DNA of 64,000 nt. Source: a virus. Positions within the stretch are counted from its first letter, which is position 1; each line of letters begins with the position of its first letter. The position numbers were made by a program, and so were the translations under genes. Of this stretch, positions 1 to 9,100 are shown piece by piece. Location: positions 47,157 through 111,156 of IMG/VR virus record IMGVR_UViG_3300044946_000428, one strand, 5' to 3'. A model generated the notes under the pieces. That model was given only the letters and a program-made list of their open reading frames with translations. It was not told the DNA's origin and searched no databases.

Positions 1-97
1 GCACCCGTCGCGGCCGGGGTGCTTAGCTGCGTCGCGTAGGCTTCGGCCTGTGGCTTTCTCTGCGTCGCCCCGACGGGATGGCAGAAGCCTGTGGTAC

Positions 98-138
98 GAT
101 GTAGAGAACGAAATCGACTTGATTTCGTTCTCTACATC
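98..138. repeat. Perfect 18-bp inverted repeat upstream of the HNH gene
   Basis: The arms at 98-115 and 121-138 are exact reverse complements around a 5-nt loop (GACTT). The right arm ends one base before the GGAGG (139-143) of the HNH gene. The transcript would form a long hairpin beside the ribosome binding site. It is unusually A/T-rich for this genome. It could be an operator, a translation-blocking hairpin, or a relic of the element that brought the endonuclease gene. Confidence 0.85.
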
Positions 139-147
139 GGAGGGAAG

Positions 148-1173
148 ATGACGGTCCACACCGGCGGAATCTGCTCGATCGAAGAGTGCCCAAAGCCCAT
201 GTTCGGCCGCACGTGGTGTTCCGCCCACTATGCGCTCTGGCGAAAGTACGGCGACCCACGGTCCCCCGTGCGCGCCTACGCGAAGCAAGGGCCCACGTGT
301 ACCGAAGACGGCTGCGACAGCCCACCCAAGTCCGGCGGCCTGTGCGTAAAGCACCGCCACCTAATGGACCGTCACGGAACGACCGAGGATTCTCGGTCGC
401 GCCGCTTCTGGCAGAAGGTCAACAAGGACGGGCCCATTCCCGCCAGCCGACCCGAGCTGGGGCCGTGCTGGATATGGACGGGCTATGTAGCCCCAAAGAC
501 GGGATACGGCCAGTACGGCGGCCATGGGTCGGGCAGGTCGCGGCTGGTACATCGGGTCGCCTACGAGTACCTCGTTGGGCCGATACCTGAGGGCATGCAC
601 CTGGACCACCTGTGCAGGAATCGGCAATGCGTCAACGCGCTCCAGCACTTGGAGCCCGTGCCCCCGCGCGAGAACATCCTTCGCGGGGATCAGGGCGCCT
701 TCTGGGGCTACGTTCCCGAGGTAGTGCCCCCGGCGCCCAGGAGCGAGAAGCCCGAGATCTGCTCCGAACCGGGCTGCTCGCGCCGCGCAGCCAATCCGTC
801 CAAGCGCGGCATGTGCCGTCCCTGCTACCGGGTGTGGCTCAAGCGCGAGGACCGCCCTGTGCCCCTTACGGTCGAAGAACGGTTCTGGGCGAAGGTCGAC
901 AAGGACGGGCCCATCCCGGAGCATAAGCCCGAGTTGGGGCCCTGCTGGGTATGGACCGCAGGCATCAACTCGAAGACGGGATACGGGCGCTTCGGCGTGA
1001 AGCACGGGCACATGATGGACGCCCACCGCTATGCCTACCTCCTGGAGCACGGCTCGATTCCCGAGGGCTTCGAAGTGCACCACGAATGCCACCGTCGCCG
1101 TTGCCTCCGCATAGATCACCTACGAGCCGTGTCTCGCGCGGAGAACGTGGCCGAGCGCAAAGTGCGCCGTTAG
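148..1173 (+). CDS. HNH endonuclease with two tandem HNH domains
   Basis: 341 residues. I chose ATG 148 because GGAGG sits 5 bases upstream; the frame is open further upstream only through the inverted repeat. Three small Cys/His knuckles (about 9-27, 51-69 and 205-226) alternate with two copies of an HNH_3-type domain. Copy one spans about 86-180 with its core at LDHLCRNRQCVN (152-163). Copy two spans about 245-335 with VHHECHRRRC (310-319). Both copies begin RFW-KV-KDGPIP and contain ELGPCW-WT, so the protein arose by internal duplication. Probably a free-standing homing-type DNase, placed among structural genes where such genes are common. Which copy is active cannot be told; both keep paired His residues. 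Confidence 0.85.
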   Translation: MTVHTGGICSIEECPKPMFGRTWCSAHYALWRKYGDPRSPVRAYAKQGPTCTEDGCDSPPKSGGLCVKHRHLMDRHGTTEDSRSRRFWQKVNKDGPIPASRPELGPCWIWTGYVAPKTGYGQYGGHGSGRSRLVHRVAYEYLVGPIPEGMHLDHLCRNRQCVNALQHLEPVPPRENILRGDQGAFWGYVPEVVPPAPRSEKPEICSEPGCSRRAANPSKRGMCRPCYRVWLKREDRPVPLTVEERFWAKVDKDGPIPEHKPELGPCWVWTAGINSKTGYGRFGVKHGHMMDAHRYAYLLEHGSIPEGFEVHHECHRRRCLRIDHLRAVSRAENVAERKVRR

Positions 1174-1192
1174 TGGGACTCAAGAACATCCG

Positions 1193-1220
1193 AGGCCCGG
1201 ACCACTGCGGTCCGGGCCTT
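1193..1220 (+). terminator. Stem-loop after the HNH gene
   Basis: An 11-bp perfect GC-rich stem (AGGCCCGGACC, 1193-1203, with its complement at 1209-1219) encloses a 5-nt loop. Only a weak T-rich stretch follows, so termination may be partial. It separates the HNH gene from the structural gene at 1256. Confidence 0.6.
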
Positions 1221-1255
1221 CGCCTTTCCCAAACTACTGACCGAGGAGCGCGCTG

Positions 1256-1693
1256 ATGCGCCTTTACAACACTGAGGGCGCGGCTCAGGTCGACGACCCG
1301 GAATACGGAACGTTCAAGCCGGGTGAGTCGGGCGCGTTCGATGGCCTGCCGGACGGCATGTACGCGAAGCTTCACGGCCGGCCGGGCTGGGAGAACGAGG
1401 CGGAGCGAGCGGCGCGGCTCACGGCGGAGCAGATGGAGAAGCTGCGAGACCCGGCAACGATGCTCGCGGAACTTCAGAAGATGACGGCCAATCAGAGCGA
1501 GTTCACGTCGCTGCTGGCGAACGCGCTCGGCATGGCGAAGTCGGCCGACGCCGAGGCCCTGACGCCGCCCGCGCCCGCCGCATCCACCGCTCCGGCCGCC
1601 ACCACTCCGGACGAGACGCCCACTTCGACTCCTGCGCCCGTGAAGCCCACGCGGACCTCGAAGAAGGCTGCTGCCGCGCCGCCCGCCGCCTGA
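1256..1693 (+). CDS. Unrecognised structural-region protein
   Basis: 145 residues from ATG 1256, with GAGGAG upstream. The first 100 residues look folded (a short beta-rich part, then a helix rich in Glu, Met and Leu at about 60-90). The last 45 are a Pro/Thr/Ala/Lys-rich low-complexity tail. It lies just before the head-tail connector genes. In actinophages this place often holds a head-region accessory protein, but no family motif is visible. Confidence 0.75.
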   Translation: MRLYNTEGAAQVDDPEYGTFKPGESGAFDGLPDGMYAKLHGRPGWENEAERAARLTAEQMEKLRDPATMLAELQKMTANQSEFTSLLANALGMAKSADAEALTPPAPAASTAPAATTPDETPTSTPAPVKPTRTSKKAAAAPPAA

Positions 1694-1739
1694 TCCTCTG
1701 CCCGCTTTGAACGCCTCCTGACTGATCGGCCGGGCGGGG

Positions 1740-2726
1740 GTGGTCGGCGTGGGGCTTGGAACGCCGTATGTGACAGGGGCCGTGCTTCAGAATGCCCCGA
1801 CGGGATCGGCGTGGTCGTCGATTCCTACGCCGCAGTCTTCGCTTCCCGCGCAGGAGGCTGAGGCGACCAACGTGTGCTGGCGGGCCACGTCGATCGTGGA
1901 CTCGTATTGCCACCAGGTTCTTCGCGCGACGGTCGCTAACGAGCAGCTGACTGGCCCGGGTGCGCCGCGCTTCGGGTTCATGCCCGGCACCGACCAGTAC
2001 ATGCTGACGATGCGCCAGTGGCCGATCTCGGAGATCCTCGCGATCCAGTACGCGGCCAACCGTCCGCCGCTGACGTGGAACACGGTCGCCTCGGACAAAT
2101 ACCTGATCAACCATCCACTGATCGGGCAGTACACGGACACGGCGTCGGCTACCGCGCCAGACGGCGGCTGGTCGATCCAGGTGGACCCGTGCGCGATCAA
2201 CGCGAGCTCGGGCGGCGTGTATGGGCCGGCGCGTGGCGGCCGGTGGCGGCGTAATGGCCTGCGGCTGTTGGTGTCGTATACGAACGGCTGGCCGCACACG
2301 TCGCTTACCGCGCCTGTCGAGGCGGATGCCACCACGATCGAGGTGGACGACGTTACCGGCTGGGTGGGGGCGTCGGGGTTCTGCTACGACGGTTCGTTCA
2401 CGGAGCAGGTCGCGGTTACGGATGTCGCCGCGAACAGTCCGCTTGCGCTGCCGAACGGCGTCGGGACGGCGCAGACGGGGCCGGGCACGGTGACGTTGTC
2501 GTCGCCGCTCGCTTTCGCGCACGACGAGGGGACGCTGGTCTCTGCGCTGCCCGCGAATGTCATGCAGGCGACGATCCTGGTGGCGACGTCGCAGGTGCTG
2601 GATTCGGGGATCGAGTCGATCAGTGCGCAGACGCTGTCGGGCTCGACGTCGCTGGGCGGCACGGGCGTCGCGGACCTGATCGGGCAGATCAAGGATCTGC
2701 TCAACCCGTACCGGCGGGTGGTCTAG
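1740..2726 (+). CDS. Probable head-tail connector (adaptor) protein
   Basis: 328 residues from GTG 1740, with a G-rich stretch upstream; an in-frame GTG at 1749 is an alternative. The N-terminal helical part followed by a region starting PVEADATTIEVDDVTGW (about 195) resembles a beta-sandwich insert also seen in the tail-tube protein at 4069. The position directly before the tail terminator and tail completion genes is that of a gp6-type connector in siphovirus modules. The role is inferred from synteny. Confidence 0.6.
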   Translation: MVGVGLGTPYVTGAVLQNAPTGSAWSSIPTPQSSLPAQEAEATNVCWRATSIVDSYCHQVLRATVANEQLTGPGAPRFGFMPGTDQYMLTMRQWPISEILAIQYAANRPPLTWNTVASDKYLINHPLIGQYTDTASATAPDGGWSIQVDPCAINASSGGVYGPARGGRWRRNGLRLLVSYTNGWPHTSLTAPVEADATTIEVDDVTGWVGASGFCYDGSFTEQVAVTDVAANSPLALPNGVGTAQTGPGTVTLSSPLAFAHDEGTLVSALPANVMQATILVATSQVLDSGIESISAQTLSGSTSLGGTGVADLIGQIKDLLNPYRRVV

Positions 2727-3209
2727 TTGGCCCTCAACGCGGTCCAATCGTACGTATACGGCTTGATTAACGGGCTCCAGATCCCGTGGGACGGCATCCC
2801 GCCGGTCACCGCGTACATCACCCCTCCGGCGCCGGGCGCGTTCAACGGCCCGATCGCCCTGATTGCCGGTGCCCGCGCCCAGGCATCGCGAGAGACGATG
2901 CCGCGAGGCATGGGTTTCAAGAACCTGGTCTGGACGGTCGAGGTCTACCTGCACTACCAGTCGCCGCCCACGGCGCCGAACCTGGACCAGGTCTTCCCGA
3001 TCATCGTGGACGCGGTCATGGCGGTGATGTGGAGCACGACGATGCCCAAGCCGATCGAGGACCCGACGACGGGCGCGAAGTCGAGTGTGATGAGCGTCGG
3101 CGAGCGGTTCACGGTGGACTACCCGCCGGTGCGCACCGCGAACAAGTCCCAGACATACGTCTACGTGGCGCGGATCCAGTTCGAGGTCAAGGAACTGCTG
3201 CAGGCGTGA
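2727..3209 (+). CDS. Probable tail terminator or head-tail joining protein
   Basis: 160 residues. The start is TTG 2727, directly after the upstream stop. Alternating hydrophobic strands around a central helix (about 85-100), the length near 160 and the place between connector and gp10-like genes fit a gpU-type tail terminator. No catalytic motif is expected. The assignment rests on order and size. Confidence 0.55.
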   Translation: MALNAVQSYVYGLINGLQIPWDGIPPVTAYITPPAPGAFNGPIALIAGARAQASRETMPRGMGFKNLVWTVEVYLHYQSPPTAPNLDQVFPIIVDAVMAVMWSTTMPKPIEDPTTGAKSSVMSVGERFTVDYPPVRTANKSQTYVYVARIQFEVKELLQA

Positions 3210-3221
3210 CGGAGGTGCGCG

Positions 3222-3662
3222 GTGCCCGACTCGTTCTTCTCGGCCGCCCTGGAAGGGGATTCGTCGAAACTCGCCGGTCTCGATGTGACGGCCGAGATGG
3301 CCGCCTGGGCGAAGAAGTGGTCCTCGGTGGTCACGGGCGAACTGGCCGGCGCGGCCCCGGTGGGTCAGGGCGAGAACGCGGGCGCACTACGGGACTCGAT
3401 CGGCGCACCGGCGATCGAGGCCGGTGCGGGCCGGGTGTCGATGACGTGGACGTCGGACGCGCCGTACGCCGGGTTCGTGATCGCGGGTACGTCGCCGCAT
3501 CCGATCTACCCGAAGAACGTCAAGGCGCTGCACTGGGACGACGTGTTCGCCCTGCACGTCAACCATCCGGGCACGCAGCCGGATCCGTTCCCGCAGCGCG
3601 CGATCGATCACCTGTTGCCGGAACTGACCGCGTCGCTCGCGGCAATTTTCGAGGAGATGTAG
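3222..3662 (+). CDS. HK97 gp10-like tail completion protein
   Basis: 146 residues from GTG 3222, with GGAGG 6 bases upstream. The pattern of an N-terminal helix, a GALRDSI segment (about 55), a SDAPYAGFVIAGTSPHPIYP core (83-102) and a C-terminal PFPQRAIDHL helix is characteristic of the HK97 gp10 / minor tail completion family. These proteins sit at the head-tail interface. It lies immediately after the putative tail terminator. Confidence 0.75.
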   Translation: MPDSFFSAALEGDSSKLAGLDVTAEMAAWAKKWSSVVTGELAGAAPVGQGENAGALRDSIGAPAIEAGAGRVSMTWTSDAPYAGFVIAGTSPHPIYPKNVKALHWDDVFALHVNHPGTQPDPFPQRAIDHLLPELTASLAAIFEEM

Positions 3663-3962
3663 ATGCCTGCCTCCACGCGTAAGACCGCCGATGCCACACC
3701 CGCTGACGAGGCCGAGGCCGCCGTTGTGCCGGTCGCGGAGTCGGAGGCGTCGGTGGCCGAGGAGGCGCCCGCCGCGGACGCTCCCGCGTCGCCGTCCGTC
3801 GAGGATTTCCGGGAGCCGGTGATGGTCGTGTTCAACGGGCAGGCGCAGTCGGCGGTGGCCGGCGTGGGCCTGTGTGACCCGGGTGTCGCGTACCTGCTGC
3901 CCGCGGCGGTCGCGGACGACGTGTGCCGGGGCGGGCTGTTCACCCTCGTTGAGTCCGCCTGA
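3663..3962 (+). CDS. Small acidic structural-region protein
   Basis: 99 residues. ATG 3663 follows the previous stop directly, so the genes are probably translationally coupled. The first 40 residues are Ala/Glu/Pro-rich and probably disordered. The rest (REPVMVVFNGQAQS onward) looks like a small beta fold. The gene ends just before a strong terminator, closing the connector operon. Confidence 0.7.
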   Translation: MPASTRKTADATPADEAEAAVVPVAESEASVAEEAPAADAPASPSVEDFREPVMVVFNGQAQSAVAGVGLCDPGVAYLLPAAVADDVCRGGLFTLVESA

Positions 3963-3980
3963 CCCACCCGATCTACCTGC

Positions 3981-4005
3981 GCCCCGCCTCATGCGGGGCT
4001 TTTTC
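3981..4005 (+). terminator. Rho-independent terminator
   Basis: Stem GCCCCGC (3981-3987) with GCGGGGC (3993-3999), loop CTCAT, then TTTTT. A classic terminator separating the connector genes from the tail-tube gene, which probably has its own promoter. Confidence 0.9.
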
Positions 4006-4068
4006 TTTCTCGCCTGCGCTGCACGGCGAGCACCTGTTGATGCCTAAGCGCAGAAAGGCGGCGGCGCC

Positions 4069-5295
4069 ATGACCACGGCGGTGACGGCGAAGTTCGGTGC
4101 CCTCTCGGACACGGGGATGGCGCAGGAGGCGGTGTACGGCCAGCCGCTGTCTGCGACGACGTATTTCCCGATGACCGGCAACGGGATGAACATCGACCCG
4201 GGGCTGTTCTCCCCGACGTTGATGTTCGGGCACCGGGACAAGAACTCGTTCGCGCTCAACGGCCAGTTCAAGAATGCGGGGACGCTGGCGGGCCCGGTGT
4301 GGCCGACGAACGCGGCCAGTCTGATTCCGGGCGCGATCGGAGCGGACGCGCAGGCCGGGTATGGGGTTGTGGGCACGGCCGCTTCGGGCTCGACGACGCT
4401 CTCGGGCGGCGTTTCGGCCGGGGCGACCACTATCACGGTGGCGTCGGCGACGGGCTTCACGACCGGGCAGATCATCCAGCTGGACGTGAACAACACGGCG
4501 ACGCCGACGACCTCGGAATGCCGGAAGATCACCGTCTCGGGCAGCACGTTCACGCTGGACAAGCCGCTCGCCTACGCGCACCTGACGGGTGTGGCCGTGG
4601 TGGGGGTGCAGGCGCCGTACACGCACTCGATCCAGCAGGCCGTCGCGCTCCCGTCCTACACAGTGGAGAAGTGCCTCGGCGGCCCCGCGTCGCTGGGCGG
4701 CCAGTCGATTCTGTTCGCCGGTTCCCGCGTGAACAAGCTGTCGATCAATGTGACGGCGACGGACGCGGAGGCGGCGCTTTCGGCGGACATGGTGGCGCAG
4801 TCGGCGGCGGTGCTCGACTCGCCGACGACCGTCGCCGTGATCAACGAGATGCCGTACGTGTTTGCCGAGGGCACGCTCAGCCTGTTCGGGCAGACGGTGG
4901 CGCAGGCCTCCGGGTTCACCATGGACATCGACAACCACCTGATCTCGACGTACACGTTCAACCAGTCGCACAACCTGCAGTTCCTGACCCCCGGCATGCT
5001 CGAGGTCAGCGGGAAGATCGACCTGGTGTGGCAGTCGTTCGACGACGCCACCTGGGGCTACTGGACCCAGGCGCTCAACGGCGGCCACGGCGTGCTCTCC
5101 TTCACGCTCGCGCACCCGACGAACGGCGGCTCGGTCTCCTTCTCGTGCCCGAACGTGTACATCAAGACGGATGCCGACGACCCGAAGCCCGAGGACATCG
5201 TCATGGAGTCCCTCAACTACCTGGCGTTCCTGAACTTCGCGACGAACAACACGATCTCCGCGACGATCATCGACTCCTCTTACCTGCCGCTCTGA
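4069..5295 (+). CDS. Major tail (tube) protein
   Basis: 408 residues from ATG 4069. The N-terminus (about 1-95) and C-terminus (about 180-408) form the tube fold. Residues about 105-175 hold an inserted beta-sandwich starting TTLSGGVSAGATTITVASAT, like decorations found on siphovirus tail tubes. The gene stands alone behind a terminator and directly before the frameshifted chaperones and tape measure, the standard place for the major tail protein. Strong expression is expected. Confidence 0.85.
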   Translation: MTTAVTAKFGALSDTGMAQEAVYGQPLSATTYFPMTGNGMNIDPGLFSPTLMFGHRDKNSFALNGQFKNAGTLAGPVWPTNAASLIPGAIGADAQAGYGVVGTAASGSTTLSGGVSAGATTITVASATGFTTGQIIQLDVNNTATPTTSECRKITVSGSTFTLDKPLAYAHLTGVAVVGVQAPYTHSIQQAVALPSYTVEKCLGGPASLGGQSILFAGSRVNKLSINVTATDAEAALSADMVAQSAAVLDSPTTVAVINEMPYVFAEGTLSLFGQTVAQASGFTMDIDNHLISTYTFNQSHNLQFLTPGMLEVSGKIDLVWQSFDDATWGYWTQALNGGHGVLSFTLAHPTNGGSVSFSCPNVYIKTDADDPKPEDIVMESLNYLAFLNFATNNTISATIIDSSYLPL

Positions 5296-5366
5296 CCGGC
5301 CCCACCTCCCACGCCGCGCCCGCGCATACCCGCGCCGGGCGCTTCACTGTTTCTAAGGACACGCAC

Positions 5367-5954
5367 ATGGGTTTCATGAGCCGCTATGCCGGGACCGAGC
5401 GGGTCGATGTGACCGACCTCGGGCCCGACGACGGCACCGAGTACTGGGTCGAGATCCGCTCGTCGCTCTCCGGGGACGAGTGGGACCGCGCGGACGCGCT
5501 GCACGTGAAGACGGCCGCGAACATGAAGATGGGCGCCGGCAAGGCGGCCCGTCAGGCTGCCGCGAAGCGCCGGGCCGCGATGGCGAACGGCGCGCAGCCG
5601 GAGGACGACGACGACCTGACCGCGCTGCTGTCCTTCGACACGGTCGCCTACCGGCGGGCGCTGCTCGAGGCCGCGATCGTCTCCTGGAACCTCACGGACC
5701 AGCACGGCCGCCCGCTCCCTCTCAAGGACAAGGAGGGTCGGGCCGCGTCGATCCGGGTGCTGCCCGGGGAGGTGCGGGACCGGCTGTTCGAGCGGATCGA
5801 GGAGGGCCGGCCGAAGAAGCGCACCAAGGACGAGGACGCCGACTTTCCAGGCGACGTGCCGGTCGGCGGCGAGGCGCGGGAAATCGGAGCATCCGCTGAT
5901 CCAGGAAATCTGGATGCGTCAGATCTGGTGGTCGCGAACTGGGCTGACGCTTGA
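5367..5954 (+). CDS. Tail assembly chaperone, short (G-type) form
   Basis: 195 residues from ATG 5367. Basic-acidic helical protein with FDTVAYRRALLEAAIVSW (about 91-108), typical of the first tail assembly chaperone. It lies between tail tube and tape measure. The last 25 residues of this frame overlap a second frame that encodes the T part (5881-6129), so a fraction of ribosomes should change frame near the 3' end. Confidence 0.85.
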   Translation: MGFMSRYAGTERVDVTDLGPDDGTEYWVEIRSSLSGDEWDRADALHVKTAANMKMGAGKAARQAAAKRRAAMANGAQPEDDDDLTALLSFDTVAYRRALLEAAIVSWNLTDQHGRPLPLKDKEGRAASIRVLPGEVRDRLFERIEEGRPKKRTKDEDADFPGDVPVGGEAREIGASADPGNLDASDLVVANWADA

Positions 5955-6129
5955 GCAGGCCCGAGCCCGGCATGACCCGCAGGAGTTCGCGGACGCGCTG
6001 ACGTTCTGGCGGATCGAGGCCGAGGAGCGAAACGCCAAGGGCGGCTCCGGTGGCGGCCAGGACCCCGAGGCGGTGGACGCCGCGTTCGCACGGCTGCCGA
6101 GGATCGAACGGCCCCCGACGGCCGGCTGA
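5881..6129 (+). CDS. Tail assembly chaperone, T part reached by frameshift
   Basis: This frame reads EHPLIQEIWMRQIWWSRT just after 5884 and continues with LEQARARHDPQEFADAL, typical of the C-terminal half of the long chaperone. Relative to the short form it is +1 (equivalently -2). The frame is open well upstream, so the slip site cannot be fixed. A GGGAAA run at 5878-5883 is the best candidate. ATG 5914 exists, but starting there would lose the conserved HPLIQEIW segment. Confidence 0.75.
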   Translation, partial: KSEHPLIQEIWMRQIWWSRTGLTLEQARARHDPQEFADALTFWRIEAEERNAKGGSGGGQDPEAVDAAFARLPRIERPPTAG

Positions 6130-6153
6130 CGTGCACGGGGCGGAGGTGGCCTC

Positions 6154-9100
6154 GTGGCGGACTCGGTCACCGTCCTGCTGATGCTCGAGGCGATCGACAA
6201 GGCCTCGCAGATCATCGAGCGGATCTCGGGGAAGCTCGACGCGCTCGGCGAGAAGGCGCAGGCCGCAGCCGACAAGGCCGGCATGACCGGCGAGGAGCTT
6301 GAGGCCGCGCAGGTCAAGGCCGAGGCTGCCGCGAACGCGTATGCCGCCGCGGTGGACGAGCAGGACGCGGCGCAGGCCCGGCTGCTCGAGTCCACGCAGG
6401 CCGTCAGGGACGCGCAGAGTGCGGCGGCCGAGTCTGCGGCCCGGCTCGCGGAGGCGGATGCGGCCGTGGCCTCCGGAGTGGAGGAGGCGGCGACCGCCGC
6501 GCAGGCCTCGTATGCGGACATCGCGGCTGCCGCCGACGCGTCGTCGGCGGCAGTGAAGGCCGCGATCGCCGAGCAGGTCGTCGCGCTCGATGCGCTCGGT
6601 GTCGCGCAGAAGGAAGCGGCGGCGCGGGCGGATGAGTCGGCGGCGGCGCAGGACGCGGCGTCCACCTCGACGGACCTGTCTGGGATGGCTCTCAAGGGCC
6701 TGGCTATCGGGGCCGCGGCGACGGCGGCGGCTGTGGCGGGCATCGGCTACGAGTCCGTCAAGGCTGCGGCGAACTTCCAGTCAGCCACCACGGTGCTGGT
6801 GACGTCCGGGGGCGAGACTGCGCAGAACATCGAGATGGTGCGTCAGGGGATTCTGGGCCTGGCCTCATCCACGGGTACCGCGACGCAGCAGTTGATCAAC
6901 GGCATGTACCTGATCGGCAGCGCGGGCTACACGGGCGCACAGGGCCTGAACGTCCTCAGGGCCGCGGCGCAGGGCGCGAAAGCGGAGAACGCGGACCTCG
7001 GCACCGTGTCCAACGCGCTGACCACCGTCATGCACGACTACGGACACGGTGCCTCGAGCGCGACGGCCGACATGGATGAACTGATCACCACGGTCCAGAA
7101 CGGCAAGACCACCACGGAGGCGCTCGCGTCGTCGCTTTCCACGGTGCTGCCGATCGCCGCCAAGGCCGGGCTGAATTACGCGCAGGTCGGCGGCGCGCTG
7201 GCGACGATGACCGCCGAGGGCATGAGCGCGCAGAACGCGTCGCGCGACCTGGCGAACACGATCACCAATCTGCAGGGCCCGAGCCAGATCGCATCCAAGG
7301 AGATGGCCCAGATGGGCCTGAACTCCAACGACCTGTCTAAGAACCTCGGCAAGGTCGGGCTCGCCGGGACGATCGAAGAGGTCACGAACGCGATCCAGCA
7401 GCACATGGGCCCGGCCGGCCTGGTCGTGGTCAGCGCGTTCCAGAACTCGGCCGCCGCGACGCAGAACCTTCAGACGATCATGTCGAAGATGCCGGCGGAC
7501 CTGAAGTCCCTGGCGACCGAGATCGTGAACGGCACGATCAGCACCAAGGATCTGCGGACCGCGACCTACGGACTCAACACCGAGCAGGCGAAGCAGATCA
7601 GCCAGCTCGAGACTGTGGTCGGGCAGACCCACGAGTTCAACAGCGCCCTGACGTCCGGGACCCCGGCGCAGATCACGGCCGCGAAGGCCCTGCAGACGAT
7701 GCTCGGGGGCCAGGTCGGGCTGAACTCGGCCCTGATGATCTCCTCCGACAAGTACAGGACGGTGACCGGCGACACGAACGCGATTGCCGCGGCCGGTAAG
7801 ACGGCGGGGGCGAACGTCGAGGGCTGGGCCGAGATCCAGGGCAACATGAATCAGAAACTTGACGAGCTCAGGCAGACGGTGGAGGCCGCCTGCATCCAGC
7901 TCGGTACGGCGCTGCTGCCGATGGTCACGAAGATCCTCGACGTCGTCATGAAGATCGTGGCGCCGATCGCGGACTGGATCGAGCACAACAAGACGTTGGC
8001 CGCCGGGATCCTGCTGGTCGTCGGCGGCCTGGCGATCCTGGTGACGACGATGGTCATAGTCGCCAAGATCATAAAGACGGTGCGCGATGCGTGGAGCATA
8101 CTCGGCAGCGCACTCGACCTGGTTACGGGCAAGACCGCCAGGGCCGCTGCCGCAGCCAAGGCCGCCGCCGCGGAATCGGAGGCGGCCGGGGAAGGGGTCG
8201 CCGCGGAAGCCGCCGCGGCCGACGCCGCCAGCGGGAGCATGGAGGCGCTCGCGGAGACCACCGAGGCCGCCGCGACGGCAGCGGACGACAGTGCGGTCGC
8301 GGCCGACGCGTCGGCGCTGGCGTGGGTCCGCTCGGGGCTCGCCGCCGCGGCTTCGGCGGTGAAATTCGTTGTGATGCAGGCCGCGCAGCTTGCCGCGGCA
8401 GCGGCTTCGAAGGCCGTCGCGGCCGCGCAGTGGCTGGTGAACGCGGCGATGAAAGCGGACCCGATCACCCTGATCATCATCGCGATCGTGGCGCTGGTCG
8501 CGGCGTTCGTCCTGCTGTGGAACGAGTCGGCGGGGTTCCGCGACTTCTGGATCGGCGCCTGGTCGGACATCGAGGGCGCGGCCGAGGCAGTCTGGCGTTT
8601 CCTCGAGACCGTCTGGGCCGCCATTGTCGCAGGGTTCGAACTCGTTGTCGACGGCGCCGAGAGCGCGGTCTCGTGGTTCGAATCGCTCCCCGGCAAGTTC
8701 GCCGCGTGGATGGCCGGCGTCCTGAGTGCGGTGGCCGGCGACGGCGCGAAAATCCTCTCGTGGTTCACGTCCCTGCCGGGGGAGATCCTCTCGGCGCTCG
8801 GCAGCCTCGGAGGGCTGCTCGTCAGGGCGGGCCAAGATGTGATCTCCGGACTGCTCAACGGGATCAAGAACATCGCGGCGTCGGTAACATCGTTCTTCGC
8901 CGGCATCCCGGGCTACATCGAGGGGTTCTTCGCGGGCGCGGGGACGTGGCTGTTCGACATCGGCAAAAGCATCCTCGAGGGCCTGGTCAACGGGGCGAAG
9001 TCCGCGTGGAGCGATGTGACGGGGTTCTTCGGCGGCATCGGATCGGCGATCATCAATATGAAGGGGCCGCCGGAGTACGACAGGGTGATGCTGGTCGGCA

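Noticed and set aside
1503-2954. Long minus-strand open frame (483 codons)
   Set aside because: It is antisense to well-supported connector genes and is Arg-rich, as expected for a shadow of high-GC coding DNA.
5914-6129. Independent small gene at ATG 5914
   Set aside because: The conserved HPLIQEIW segment lies before this ATG, so the frame is reached by ribosomal frameshift.
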